A stretch of 64,000 nucleotides of DNA, taken from assembly GCF_001544575.2 (NCBI RefSeq), contig NZ_FCNY02000011.1:62001-126000 (forward strand). Reading direction: 5' to 3'. Under the pieces are notes generated by a model. That model did not search any database. It was given only the letters and a program-made list of their open reading frames with translations, and was not told the DNA's origin. This DNA comes from Caballeronia cordobensis (GTDB taxonomy: Bacteria; Pseudomonadota; Gammaproteobacteria; Burkholderiales; Burkholderiaceae). Shown here piece by piece: positions 25,114 through 34,185 of this stretch. How positions within the stretch are numbered: the stretch's first letter is position 1; each line of letters begins with the position of its first letter. A program made the translations under genes and the position numbers.

Positions 25114-25989
25114 ATGAGCGCATTACCGGAATACGAGCCGCCCAACGTTTGGACATGGAACAAGGAAAACGGCGGCCGCTTCGCCAACATCAACCGCCCT
25201 GTCTCGGGGCCGACGCATGAGAAAGCGCTACCGGTCGGCCGGCATCCGCTGCAACTCTATTCGCTCGCCACGCCCAACGGCGTGAAAGTCACCGTGATGC
25301 TCGAAGAACTGCTCGCGCTCGGCCATCGCGGCGCCGAATACGATGCATGGCTTATTCGAATCGGCGATGGCGAGCAGTTCGGCAGCGGCTTCGTCGAGGC
25401 CAATCCGAATTCGAAGATTCCGGCGCTCGTGGATCGCAGCGGTCCCGTGCCCACGCGCGTTTTCGAATCGGGCGCGATCCTGCTTTATCTCGCGGAAAAG
25501 TTCGGCGCATTCGTGCCGAAGGACGCGGCCAAACGCGCGGAATGCCTGTCCTGGCTCTTCTGGCAAATGGGCAGCGCGCCCTATCTCGGCGGCGGTTTCG
25601 GCCACTTCTATGCCTATGCGCCGAGCAAGATGGAATATCCGATCGACCGCTTCACGATGGAAGTGAAGCGTCAGTTAGATGTGCTCGACAAGCGTCTCGC
25701 CGACAGCGCGTATATCGCCGGCGACGACTATACGATCGCCGATATCGCGATCTTTCCGTGGTACGGCGGCCTCGTGAATGGCTGGCTGTACGACGCGGCC
25801 GAGTTCCTCTCCGTGCATGAATACCGGCACGTTCGCCGCTGGGCCGATGCCATCGGCGCGCGTCCCGCCGTGCAGCGCGGCCGCATGGTGAACCGCACGT
25901 TCGGCGAGCCGTCGAGCCAGTTGCACGAGCGTCATGACGCGTCGGACTTCGAAACGCGCACGCAGGACAAGCTCTCCACCGAAAAGTAA
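25114..25989 (+). CDS. yghU: Glutathione-dependent disulfide-bond oxidoreductase (YghU type)
   Basis: 291 aa, a GST-fold protein of the Nu class. Seen: the extended N-terminus PPNVWTWNKENGGRFANINRP typical of YghU, the thioredoxin-like domain YSLATPNGVKVTVMLEEL, glutathione-contact segments NPNSKIPALVD and FESGAILLYLAEKFG, and the helical C-domain with GDDYTIADIAIFPWYGG. YghU reduces disulfides with two bound glutathiones. AAGGAG lies eight bases before the ATG. It is followed by a strong hairpin and divergent from a TetR gene. Confidence 0.9.
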   Translation: MSALPEYEPPNVWTWNKENGGRFANINRPVSGPTHEKALPVGRHPLQLYSLATPNGVKVTVMLEELLALGHRGAEYDAWLIRIGDGEQFGSGFVEANPNSKIPALVDRSGPVPTRVFESGAILLYLAEKFGAFVPKDAAKRAECLSWLFWQMGSAPYLGGGFGHFYAYAPSKMEYPIDRFTMEVKRQLDVLDKRLADSAYIAGDDYTIADIAIFPWYGGLVNGWLYDAAEFLSVHEYRHVRRWADAIGARPAVQRGRMVNRTFGEPSSQLHERHDASDFETRTQDKLSTEK

Positions 25990-25999
25990 CGTTCCATTG

Positions 26000-26036
26000 A
26001 ACGGCGCGATCTTCGCTGCTTTGACGCGCCGTTTCC
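26000..26036 (+). terminator. Hairpin terminator after the YghU-like gene
   Basis: AACGGCGCG (26000-26008) pairs exactly with CGCGCCGTT (26025-26033), followed by TCC. It lies ten bases after the stop codon. The T run is short, so termination may be incomplete. Confidence 0.6.
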
Positions 26037-26125
26037 CCCACCTTGCTCAACCCCCGAAAGGAGGGTATTCGACAGCCGCGCATTGCATGAACATAAGGGC
26101 TTAATAAATTCTCCAAGAAAGCGGC

Positions 26126-26356
26126 ATGAACCGCAGAAAAGCCCGCCTGACCGACGCTCGACGACTTGCCCTCACAGACGCCGACATCGCGCATCTGCGA
26201 GTGGCGATCGAATCGTCCATGCGTGACGATCATCCCGCGCTTCCGCCGGCCTACTGGCGCAGTCGTCTGACGAAGCTTCTGCGCGACGACAATCTCCTGA
26301 CCACGCAGATGAAGCAGATCACGGAACTGCTCGATCGGCTTGAAGCAGGGCAATAA
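26126..26356 (+). CDS. Small protein of unknown function
   Basis: 76 aa, charged and helical (DARRLALTDADIAHLRVAIESS, SRLTKLLRDDNLLTTQMKQITELLDRLEAG), with a PALPPAYWRSRL centre. No signal peptide or membrane segment. Codon use and amino-acid pattern look genuinely coding. The ribosome-binding site is weak. It stands alone between a terminator and a Fur-like box; I do not recognise a family. Confidence 0.65.
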   Translation: MNRRKARLTDARRLALTDADIAHLRVAIESSMRDDHPALPPAYWRSRLTKLLRDDNLLTTQMKQITELLDRLEAGQ

Positions 26357-26454
26357 TTGCTTCGTCATCCTCATTGAAACCGCGTATCACGAAGCGGTCG
26401 TTCTGACCGCTATCCGTACAAAGCATTGCAGCCTGTGTGTTCTTTCTTTCATAC

Positions 26455-26473
26455 CGGAATGATTCTCGTTATA
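26455..26473 (+). promoter_or_regulatory. Fur-box-like sequence upstream of the TonB receptor
   Basis: AATGATTCTCGTTATA within this stretch agrees with 12 of the 16 right-hand positions of the 19-bp Fur consensus GATAATGATAATCATTATC. It lies about 75 bases before the receptor's start, in an AT-rich promoter region. Iron repression of the receptor and PepSY gene would follow. Confidence 0.5.
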
Positions 26474-26546
26474 CTCTGCGCCGCACCGGTATTACGAATT
26501 GTTACGAATCACGCGCTTAAATCGCGCGAATCCTGAAAGAAGAGAA

Positions 26547-28694
26547 ATGCTCGCCGATCCGTGTCTGCGCGTGAAATCGCGCTCGAAGTCGCCCAACAAC
26601 AGGCTCAATCAACTCGCCGCCGCTGCCGCGCTGGCCTTTTTCATACAGCCTACGGGCGCGGCGGCGCAGGAAGCCGAAGCGGTGAAAGCGGGCGCATCCG
26701 ACGAAAAGACGACTACGCTCGACGCCATCAACGTTTCTTCCGACTGGCTTGGAACCGGTTTGCAGACGAGCGCGAAGACGTTTCCGGGCGCGCGCACCAT
26801 CGTCGATAAGACGGAAATCGAGCAATCGGGCGCGACCAGTATCGGCGATGTGATGCGCCGCATTCCCGGCGTGCAGTCCACCGACAACTCCGGCACGGCG
26901 GGCAGCGCGATCTCGCTGAACATCGGCGTGCGCGGGTTGACGGGCCGCTACACGCCGCGCTCGACCGTGCTGCTCGACGGCATTCCGCTCGCCGTCGCGC
27001 CTTACGGGCAGCCGCAGCTTTCGTTCGCGCCGATCAGCCTCGGCAATATCGAAACGATCGACGTCGTGCGCAGCGGCGGCTCGGTGCGTTACGGCCCGCA
27101 GAACGTGGGCGGCGTCATCAACTTCCGCACGCGCGACATCCCGACGACGCCGGGTCTCACGGCGGATGCCTCGGTGCGCGGCAACTTCTACACCACGGGC
27201 GGCGGCGCCAACGCGCAATACTCGACCTTCCTCGGCACGCAGATGGACAACGGTCTCGGCGTCGCCCTGCTCTACTCCGGCATGCATGGCCGCGATTGGC
27301 GCGAAGGCAGCGACGAGCGTCTCAACGATCTGCAACTGAAGTGGCGCTTCGAGCTCTCGCCGACCTCCGAGCTCTACGGCAAGTTCTCGTACTACGACGT
27401 GACCTCGCGCACGCCGGGCGGCCTCACGGTCGCGCAATACGAAGAGAATCCGTTTCAGAACACGCGTCCGACCGATTACTGGACGGGCGAGCGCAAGGCC
27501 GTCGATATCGGCTATCTGAATACGTTCTCGCCGAACTCGGAGTTCGAGATCCGCACGTTCTACAACGAAAGCAATCGCAGCAGCGTGCTCATCAACAGCG
27601 CGGGCACGCAGTTGCAGTACCAGCCGCGCAACTACAACACGTTCGGCATCGAGCCGCATTACACGCAGCGTTTCACGCTCGGTCCGGTGCAGCAGGACGT
27701 GACGGTCGGCTACCGCTATATCCGCGAGCGCGGCGACGACAACAGCTACAACCAGACCATTGCGACCGGCGCGTTCGGGCCGACGACGACCTTCGACAAC
27801 ACGACGGATGCGCACGCGTTCTACCTCGACGATCGCATCGCGTGGGGACGCTGGCGTCTGACGCCGGGTCTGCGCTTCGAGCACATCGAATCGACGCGCT
27901 ACAACGTCTCGCTGAATCAGAACTACGAGACGACCAACAACAAGCCGCTTCCGGCCGTGAATCTGTCGTATCTCGCGAGCCCCGCGCTCACGCTCTTCAC
28001 GGACTACAGCACCTCGTTCGGGCCGGTGCAGAACCTGCAACTGAACTCGCAATCGGCTTCGAACCCGCTGCAGCCTGAAGTCGCGAAGACCTTCGAGCTC
28101 GGTGCGCGCTGGAGCAGCAAGCAATTGCATGCCGAAGTGACGGCGTTCAACATGCGCTTCGACAACCAGATTCTTCAGACGCCGGGCGTCGTGCCGCCGA
28201 CCTTCCAGAACATCGGCGCGACGAAGCATCAGGGCATCGAAACGGCCATCGATTACGCGTTCTCGAAAGACACCGTGCTTGCCGGCCTCGACGTGTACGC
28301 GAACTTCACGTATACGAAGGCGATCCAGGAATCCGGCCCGACCGCGGGCAACGACGTGCCGTTCTACTCGCGCATCACCGACACGATGGGCCTTCGCTAT
28401 CAGAAGGCCGACTGGACCTTCAACTTCTCGACGACGCATCAGAGCTCGCAGTATTCCGACTTGCAGAACACCGTGGCCGAGCCGCCCGATGCAAGCACCG
28501 GCCGCGTGCCGGGCTTTCGCGTGTGGGATATTCAGGCGGACTGGAAAATCCCCGGCTGGAAAGGCAGCGACGTGACGATCGGCATCAACAATCTGTTCGA
28601 CAAGCGCTATTACACGCGCAACGTTGACGGCAATGCGGGCCGCATGGTCGGCGCGCCGCGCATGGTCTATGTCCAGGGTCACTTCGTCTACTGA
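26547..28694 (+). CDS. TonB-dependent receptor, FecA-like (iron-siderophore or ferric citrate uptake)
   Basis: 715 aa, outer membrane. A long signal peptide ends near FIQPTGAAAQ. Plug domain: GARTIVDKTEIEQSGATSIG, DVMRRIPGVQSTDN, VLLDGIPLAVAPYGQP, ETIDVVRSGGSVRYGPQNVG and GGVINFRTRD. The barrel follows, ending in the aromatic VYVQGHFVY expected for outer-membrane insertion. The plug closely follows the FecA branch. No FecR/FecI-type signalling domain is seen at the N-terminus, so regulation is likely by Fur alone. ATG at 26547 has GAAGAG upstream; the open frame goes back to 26499. Confidence 0.9.
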   Translation: MLADPCLRVKSRSKSPNNRLNQLAAAAALAFFIQPTGAAAQEAEAVKAGASDEKTTTLDAINVSSDWLGTGLQTSAKTFPGARTIVDKTEIEQSGATSIGDVMRRIPGVQSTDNSGTAGSAISLNIGVRGLTGRYTPRSTVLLDGIPLAVAPYGQPQLSFAPISLGNIETIDVVRSGGSVRYGPQNVGGVINFRTRDIPTTPGLTADASVRGNFYTTGGGANAQYSTFLGTQMDNGLGVALLYSGMHGRDWREGSDERLNDLQLKWRFELSPTSELYGKFSYYDVTSRTPGGLTVAQYEENPFQNTRPTDYWTGERKAVDIGYLNTFSPNSEFEIRTFYNESNRSSVLINSAGTQLQYQPRNYNTFGIEPHYTQRFTLGPVQQDVTVGYRYIRERGDDNSYNQTIATGAFGPTTTFDNTTDAHAFYLDDRIAWGRWRLTPGLRFEHIESTRYNVSLNQNYETTNNKPLPAVNLSYLASPALTLFTDYSTSFGPVQNLQLNSQSASNPLQPEVAKTFELGARWSSKQLHAEVTAFNMRFDNQILQTPGVVPPTFQNIGATKHQGIETAIDYAFSKDTVLAGLDVYANFTYTKAIQESGPTAGNDVPFYSRITDTMGLRYQKADWTFNFSTTHQSSQYSDLQNTVAEPPDASTGRVPGFRVWDIQADWKIPGWKGSDVTIGINNLFDKRYYTRNVDGNAGRMVGAPRMVYVQGHFVY

Positions 28695-28707
28695 TCGCGT
28701 GAGCGCC

Positions 28708-29826
28708 ATGTCCCCTCCGGCTTCGCGCGCCAAGGCAGGCCTGCCGCGCCTGCGCCGCTACTGGCTCACCGGCCACCGCTGGCTCGCGCTCACGGCGGGC
28801 TGGCTGCTCGCGCTCGCCGGACTGACCGGCGCGCTGCTGATGATCGGCGTGCCCATCGACGAGATCGTGCATCGCGATCTGTATGAAGTCGCGCGTTCGG
28901 GCAACGCAGAACCGATGCCGCTCGACGCGGTGCGCGAGCGTATCGACGCGCGCTTCGGCCCGCGCGCCGTGGCGTCGTTCAGATTGCCGCGCACGCCGCA
29001 TGCGAGTCTCGCGGTGAACGTGCGCGGCACGTGGGACGGCACCGTCTACATCGATCCGTATTCGGGCGATGAACTCGGCCGCATCGGTCAGAACGAAGGC
29101 TTCGTCAACTTCGTCTTCAACCTGCATAGTTCGCTCGCGTGGGGCTCGACCGGCAAGGCGATACTCGCGTGCGTGGCGCTCTGCTATCTCTTCATGTTGA
29201 TGACGGGCATCGTGCTGTGGTGGCCGCGTCCCGGCATGCCCGCGTTCAGGCTCGAACTGCGGCGCGGAAAAACGCTCGCGCTGTACGACCTGCATCGCGC
29301 GGGCGGCGCGGCGCTCGGGCTCGTCATTGCGGTGTCGGTGGCGACGGGGGCGTTCATGGCGTATCGGCCTATCGGCGCATGGATCAGCGCGCTTGCCGGT
29401 GTGCAGCCGGCGCGCGCGCCGACGTTCGCGCCGCATGAACGCATGGCGATGTTGCCGCTCGATGTGCTCGTCGCCCGCGCGCGCGAGCGCTTTCCGGATG
29501 CGCAGCCGAGCCTGCTGCAAATGCCCGGCAAAGCCGGCCAGCCGATGCGCGTTCGCCTGCACGCGCCCGACGATCCGCATCCGAACGGCCTGACTTCGGT
29601 ATCGCTCGATCCCTACACCGGCAAGGTGCTGCTCGCGCAACGATGGAACGAACTCGATCCCGGCGCACGCGCGGCTTCGGTGATCTATCCGCTGCATACC
29701 GGCGAAATCGGCGGCGTGCCGTTGAAGACGCTCTTCGGCGTGGGCGGCTGCGCGCTCTTTGGCCTTTGCGTGACAGGCGTCTGGCAATGGCTGCGCCGCC
29801 GCAAAAGGCGCAACGCCGCCGCTTAG
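28708..29826 (+). CDS. PepSY-associated membrane protein (iron uptake accessory)
   Basis: 372 aa. PepSY-TM layout: cytoplasmic start, helix 1 (WLALTAGWLLALAGLTGALLM), a large periplasmic part with PepSY segments (VYIDPYSGDELGRI, VSLDPYTGKVLLAQRWNELD), His-containing helices (FNLHSSLAWGSTGKAIL, YLFMLMTGIVLWWPR, LYDLHRAGGAALGLVIA), and a C-terminal helix ending in a basic RRRKRRN tail. Such proteins commonly follow TonB receptors, and some have ferric-siderophore reductase activity. It starts 13 bases after the receptor. Its stop overlaps the convergent aldehyde dehydrogenase stop by 4 bases. Confidence 0.88.
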   Translation: MSPPASRAKAGLPRLRRYWLTGHRWLALTAGWLLALAGLTGALLMIGVPIDEIVHRDLYEVARSGNAEPMPLDAVRERIDARFGPRAVASFRLPRTPHASLAVNVRGTWDGTVYIDPYSGDELGRIGQNEGFVNFVFNLHSSLAWGSTGKAILACVALCYLFMLMTGIVLWWPRPGMPAFRLELRRGKTLALYDLHRAGGAALGLVIAVSVATGAFMAYRPIGAWISALAGVQPARAPTFAPHERMAMLPLDVLVARARERFPDAQPSLLQMPGKAGQPMRVRLHAPDDPHPNGLTSVSLDPYTGKVLLAQRWNELDPGARAASVIYPLHTGEIGGVPLKTLFGVGGCALFGLCVTGVWQWLRRRKRRNAAA

Positions 29827-31244
29827 AGCACGCCTAGCAGCGCTTTGGGCTCCAGAAACGCTTCGAGTCCGAACGTGCCGTACTCGCGCCCGATGCCCGA
29901 TTGCTTGAATCCGCCGAACGGCGCGGCCGGCTCGTGCGCGAGCGTGTTGACGAGCACGCGTCCCGCTTCGATGCGCGACGCCACCGCCTGCGCTCGCGCT
30001 GCGTCCGACGAAGCGACGTAGGCCTGCAAGCCATAGGGCGTATCGTTGGCGATCGCGATCGCCTCTTCGACATCGCGATACGCGATGATCGACAGCACCG
30101 GCCCGAAAATTTCCTCGCGCGCGATTGTCATGTCGTTGGTCACATCGCTGAAGAGTGTCGGCCGCACGAACCATCCCGCGCCAACACGGTCTGGTCGACC
30201 TTCGCCGCCTGCGATCAGACGCGCGCCTTCGTCGATGCCGATACGAATGTAGCGCTGCACGCGCTCCCATTGTTTGCGGCTCACCATCGGTCCGATGCTC
30301 GTGCGCGGGTCGCGCGGATCGCCCGATTGAATCCGTGCGACGGCGCTCACGATCTTCTCTTCGAACTCCGCGAGGCGCGCGCGCGGCACGAGAATGCGCG
30401 TGCCGGCAATGCACGCCTGGCCGCTGTTCATGAAGCCCGCGTCGAGCGCGAGCGGCACCGCGTGATCGAAGTCGGCATCGTCGAGCACGATCATCGGCGA
30501 CTTGCCGCCAAGTTCCAGCGTCACGCGCTTGAGCGTCTCGGCAGCGGTGCGCAGAATCGTCTTGCCGACGACGGTCGAACCGGTGAACGACAGCTTCGCC
30601 ACGTCCGAATGCGCGCTGATTTCCGCGCCCACCGTCTCGCCGCGACCCGTGACGATGTTGAACACGCCCGCAGGCAATCCCGCTTCATGCAGCGCTTCGG
30701 TCACGATGCGCGTCTGCATCGCGCTCATCTCGCTCGGCTTGATGACCGCCGTGCAGCCAGCGGCGAGCGCCGCCGCGAGCTTGCCGCAGATAAAGCCCGC
30801 ATCGCTGTTCCACGGCGTGATCAGGCCCGCGACGCCGAGCGGCTCCATTACCACTTTCGCACTGCCGGCCTCGCGCACGAACGCATAGTCTTCGAGCACG
30901 TTCGCCGCCTGAAGCAACACGTTGCTCGCGTGCTGCGCCATCCAGCGCCCGCGCGAAACCGGCGCGCCGTATTCCTCGACGATAGCCTCGAACAACGCAT
31001 CTTCCTTCGCGACGACGGCCGCATGCATGCGTCTGAGCATGTCGATGCGTTCGCGCTTGTGTGTCCGCGAGAACGCGGGAAACGCGCGCTTCGCGGCGGC
31101 GATGGCGTGGCGCGCATCGTCGGCATCGGCGAGTCGAACGCGGCCGATCACCTGCTCCGTGGCCGGATTGAACAGCTCGAAAAGCTCGCTGCCGTGCGGC
31201 GTGACGAACGCGCCGTCGATATAAATGGTGTCGATGATCTGCAT
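29823..31244 (-). CDS. Aldehyde dehydrogenase family protein
   Basis: 473 aa. Catalytic Cys in NSGQACIAGTRI, general base Glu in LELGGKSPMI, cofactor-binding segments PWNSDAGFICGKLAAALAAG, KPSEMS and FTGSTVVGK, and the C-terminal PFGGFKQSGIGREYG. It is NAD(P)-dependent and cytoplasmic; the closest general type is broad-specificity ALDH, with no substrate clue. I use the ATG at 31244; a GTG at 31274 would add ten residues. Divergent from a LysR gene, which probably regulates it. Confidence 0.92.
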   Translation of the reverse strand: MQIIDTIYIDGAFVTPHGSELFELFNPATEQVIGRVRLADADDARHAIAAAKRAFPAFSRTHKRERIDMLRRMHAAVVAKEDALFEAIVEEYGAPVSRGRWMAQHASNVLLQAANVLEDYAFVREAGSAKVVMEPLGVAGLITPWNSDAGFICGKLAAALAAGCTAVIKPSEMSAMQTRIVTEALHEAGLPAGVFNIVTGRGETVGAEISAHSDVAKLSFTGSTVVGKTILRTAAETLKRVTLELGGKSPMIVLDDADFDHAVPLALDAGFMNSGQACIAGTRILVPRARLAEFEEKIVSAVARIQSGDPRDPRTSIGPMVSRKQWERVQRYIRIGIDEGARLIAGGEGRPDRVGAGWFVRPTLFSDVTNDMTIAREEIFGPVLSIIAYRDVEEAIAIANDTPYGLQAYVASSDAARAQAVASRIEAGRVLVNTLAHEPAAPFGGFKQSGIGREYGTFGLEAFLEPKALLGVL

Positions 31245-31344
31245 GATGGGTTCGCTGATTCGGTATCCGGTCACGAAGATAAGGCGTTTGCATTGATTCG
31301 ACTAGACGTACAATCCGGCATGCCGTTTTGAACGATTTAGCATA

Positions 31345-32274
31345 ATGAAAACGTCGGGTCTTGCCGAACTGGAAGCCGTTCTGGCCGTTGCGCGCCATCG
31401 CAGCTTTCGCGCGGCGGCAAGCGAATTGAGCGTCTCGACATCGGCGCTCAGTCACGCGATCGCCGCACTCGAAGCGCGCATCGGCGTGCGGCTTTTCAAC
31501 CGGACGACGCGCAGCGTGTCGCTCTCCGAAGCGGGCGCGCAGTTCGTGCAGAACGTCGCACCCGCGCTCACCACGATCCGCGATGCGCTCGAACAGGCGG
31601 GCAGCTTTCGCGACACGCCTTCGGGCACACTGCGCATCAATACATCGGTGGGCGCGGCGCATCAGGTGATGCCGGTCTTCATCGCGTTTCTGGCGCGCTA
31701 TCCCGACATGAAGCTCGATATCGTCACCGAAGGCCGGCTGATCGATATCGTCGTCGAAGGATTCGATGCGGGCATTCGTCTGCTCGAAACCGTGCCGCAG
31801 GACATGATCGCGGTACCGTTCGGCGAGCGGCAGCGATTCGCGGTCGTGGGCAGCCCGGACTATTTCGCGCGGCACAAGCCGCCGCGCACGCCGGCGCATC
31901 TTGCGGCCCATCGCTGCATCCGCAGCCGCATGCCGAGCGGTTCGATCTATCAATGGGAATTCGAGCGGCATGGCGAGGCGGTACGCATCGACGGCGAGGG
32001 CGCGCTGACGCTCGACGAACCCGGACTGATGCTCGCGGCGGCACGCGCGGGCCTGGGCCTCGCGTATCTGACCGAATGGAACGTCGCCGCCGATCTCGCG
32101 GCGGGCACGCTCGTGCGCGTGCTCGAAGACTGGACCCCGCCGCTCGACGGACTATGCCTCTACTATCCGGGCCGGCGTCATGCGCCCGCCGGGCTGCGTG
32201 CACTGACAGAGATGATCCGCGAACACGCCGATGCGAAACGCCGGCCAGCGGCCAGGAAAAAGCCGTCTCGCTAA
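31345..32274 (+). CDS. LysR-family regulator (AaeR/CrgA-like), divergent from aldehyde dehydrogenase
   Basis: 309 aa. Winged helix LAELEAVLAVARHRSFRAAA, then TSALSHAIAALEARIGVRLF and NRTTRSVSLSEAG. The effector domain includes NTSVGAAHQVMPVF, DIVVEGFDAGIRL and MLAAARAGLGLAYLTEW, typical of the large branch that regulates divergent dehydrogenase and efflux genes. Basic tail KRRPAARKKPSR. The 100-base gap to the aldehyde dehydrogenase should hold both promoters. Confidence 0.92.
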   Translation: MKTSGLAELEAVLAVARHRSFRAAASELSVSTSALSHAIAALEARIGVRLFNRTTRSVSLSEAGAQFVQNVAPALTTIRDALEQAGSFRDTPSGTLRINTSVGAAHQVMPVFIAFLARYPDMKLDIVTEGRLIDIVVEGFDAGIRLLETVPQDMIAVPFGERQRFAVVGSPDYFARHKPPRTPAHLAAHRCIRSRMPSGSIYQWEFERHGEAVRIDGEGALTLDEPGLMLAAARAGLGLAYLTEWNVAADLAAGTLVRVLEDWTPPLDGLCLYYPGRRHAPAGLRALTEMIREHADAKRRPAARKKPSR

Positions 32275-32672
32275 GAGGAGAATCTGCTGCGCCCGCCATG
32301 CGAAATGACAGAAGGGACTATTCGAAAACTTGCCGCATACAAGATGTTTTTTCTGCTGTCCGGTTTACTTCTACATCAGAACAAAGTAATCTTTCCCCGC
32401 TGAGTTGTTCCCGGCAAGCCATTGCCCCGGGTGAGCGTCTATCGCTCGACAGTCAGAAGTTTTGACATCCCACGTGCATGTTTCAATGCACATCTTACCG
32501 ATGACCGACCTTTGAAGTTTCCCGGTCATCACAATGCGCGGTTCGTTCGGATTACTGACGATCTGACGCTCTATTTCCGAATTCGGTCGCAAACGCGTCC
32601 GCCATTCGCATCGCTTGTCCGACGCCGAAAAAGCTATCGGAGTGCGCTTGTCCGTTAGTCATACTAATTGAT
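32275..32672. other. 398-base gene-free region, lower GC
   Basis: No convincing ORF. The 32330-32560 part is clearly less GC-rich than the genes around it, contains short imperfect repeats (TGCATGTTTCAATGCA near 32473), and ends in an AT-rich run before the glycosidase start. It probably holds the promoter and a long leader; it may be a foreign patch or a silenced region. Confidence 0.4.
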
Positions 32673-33743
32673 ATGAACAATAGAAACGCTTTCTTTTCCT
32701 TTCACTCCATTGCCGCGGCGCTCCTCGCCAGCGTGATGCTCGCCGCATGCGGCGGCGACAACAGCGCCGTCGACAGCGCCGCGACCGGCAAGGACGCCGC
32801 GTCGCCGAAATCCACCGCGAAAGCCGCGAGCGGCAGCGGCGCCATCTTCTATGGCATGAACGGCCATAACACCAACGGCGGCGCTTACGACGCCACCAGC
32901 CCGGAGACGCAACTCGCGCAATTGAAGGAACTCGGCGCGACGATCTATCGCAACGACGTGTACAGCCAGACATCGGCGAACATGCTCGCGGGCATCGCGA
33001 AGACGATGGAAGACGGCGGCGTGACCATGTATCCGGTCATGCTCCTGACACTCAACTACGACAGCGAGAACGACGCCTACAACGCAGGCTTCAAACTCGG
33101 CCAGCAGACCGCGAACAGCTACCGCTACAAGTACTACGAGGTCGGCAACGAACTGGAAGCGAAGGCGCTCAACGGCAATGTGGACGGCACCGTCTGGCAT
33201 CAGTACAACAATTGGACGTACATGCTCGCGCGCGGCGTGATCCGCGGCATGATCGCGGGCGTGAAGTCGGTCGATGGTTCCGCGAAGATCGTGCTCGGCG
33301 GCACGTGGCTGCATACCGCGTTCTTCCAGATGCTCGCCGACGGCTCGCAGCCCGACGGCACCTGGGGCCATCCCACGGTAAGCTGGGACGTCACCTCGTG
33401 GCACTGGTATTCGAGCCAGGGCGACATCACGAACGCATGCGGCGGCACGGGTTGTCACGACGTGCTCCAGACGCTGCACAACATGGGCAAGCCGATCTGG
33501 ATCAACGAGTTCGGCGTGCGCCCGGATTTCGGCTCGTATAACCAGATCGCGAGCTACATGACGGGCAACACGATGATGGCGCAATTCGCGAGCGTCGCAT
33601 CGAAGTACAACATTCAGTCGATTCAGGGCTTCCAGCTTTACGACGACAGCGAAGGCAATTACGGTCTCGTCGAAGCCGACGGCGCGACGAAGAAGCCCGC
33701 GTACTGGGCGTACAAGACCTTCGTGCAGAACCATCCGATGTAA
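32673..33743 (+). CDS. Secreted glycoside-hydrolase-like lipoprotein (clan GH-A, GH39-like)
   Basis: 356 aa. Signal peptide with lipobox LAAC (Cys26), an Ala/Ser/Lys-rich linker, then a TIM-barrel-like domain. Glu160 in YYEVGNELEAKAL fits the acid/base Asn-Glu of clan GH-A and Glu279 in PIWINEFGVRP fits the nucleophile strand. The layout recalls GH39 enzymes such as the Psl-degrading PslG, so the role may be trimming an exopolysaccharide, but the substrate is not shown. A Cys pair (NACGGTGCHD) may form a disulfide. There is no obvious ribosome-binding site before the ATG and no polysaccharide cluster nearby. Confidence 0.75.
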   Translation: MNNRNAFFSFHSIAAALLASVMLAACGGDNSAVDSAATGKDAASPKSTAKAASGSGAIFYGMNGHNTNGGAYDATSPETQLAQLKELGATIYRNDVYSQTSANMLAGIAKTMEDGGVTMYPVMLLTLNYDSENDAYNAGFKLGQQTANSYRYKYYEVGNELEAKALNGNVDGTVWHQYNNWTYMLARGVIRGMIAGVKSVDGSAKIVLGGTWLHTAFFQMLADGSQPDGTWGHPTVSWDVTSWHWYSSQGDITNACGGTGCHDVLQTLHNMGKPIWINEFGVRPDFGSYNQIASYMTGNTMMAQFASVASKYNIQSIQGFQLYDDSEGNYGLVEADGATKKPAYWAYKTFVQNHPM

Positions 33744-33828
33744 GAAAGGGAAAGGCGCGCGCGTTCAAGCATGCGCGCGCAGCCGCCGTTATCGCGACTT
33801 GCAGAACCGCATAACGACGAGGCAAGCG

Positions 33829-34163
33829 ATGCAGATCAACCCCGCGGCCACGACCGCTTATACGCGCGCCGACGCGCCTTTCCCGCGCCGCCCCGCTTCC
33901 GCCGCGTCTTCGGATGCCGGCAGTGACGACACCATCGCGCCGCCGGCCGAAGCACCATCGTCCGTGAGCCGGACGGCATGCTCGCCGATCCGCTCCAGGA
34001 ACTCGGTGCGGACATCGCCGCCTGTTTTCCCGAGGTTCTCCACGACGTGAATACGCCGACACGACAGCACTTCGCGTTGCGCCGCGCCGCCGGCCAGCGC
34101 GCCATCGCGATGACCGCGACCACCGAAGCGCCGAACACGGTGCGCCTGCTCGTCGTGCGTTGA
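33829..34163 (+). pseudogene. Small gene apparently split by a frameshift
   Basis: The ATG at 33829 opens a Pro/Ala-rich frame (MQINPAATTAYTRADAPFPR...) that loses sense after about 33955. In the third frame the text then continues TIVREPDGMLADPLQELGAD and DIAACFPEVLHDVNTPTRQH and stops at 34163. The second part reads like a real, conserved domain but has no start codon near its beginning (an upstream TGA is at 33924). A single-base indel around 33945-33960 would join the two into a protein of about 110 aa. It could be a sequencing error or a genuine pseudogene. Confidence 0.45.
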
Positions 34164-34185
34164 GTGCATTCGCGACGGCGGCGAC

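Noticed and set aside
26393..26411. AGCGGTC-TTC-type hairpin with a 7-bp stem after the 76-aa gene
   Set aside because: No T run follows and it is 36 bases past the stop; could be a weak terminator or chance.
26517..28733. Minus-strand open frame of 738 codons opposite the TonB receptor
   Set aside because: Composition is dominated by Arg, Ala, Val and His as expected for the complement of a GC3-rich gene; the plus strand encodes a complete receptor.
33755..33780. GCGCGCGC-N10-GCGCGCGC hairpin after the glycosidase gene
   Set aside because: The stem is perfect but is low-complexity GC repeat, and no T tract follows; not enough to call a terminator.
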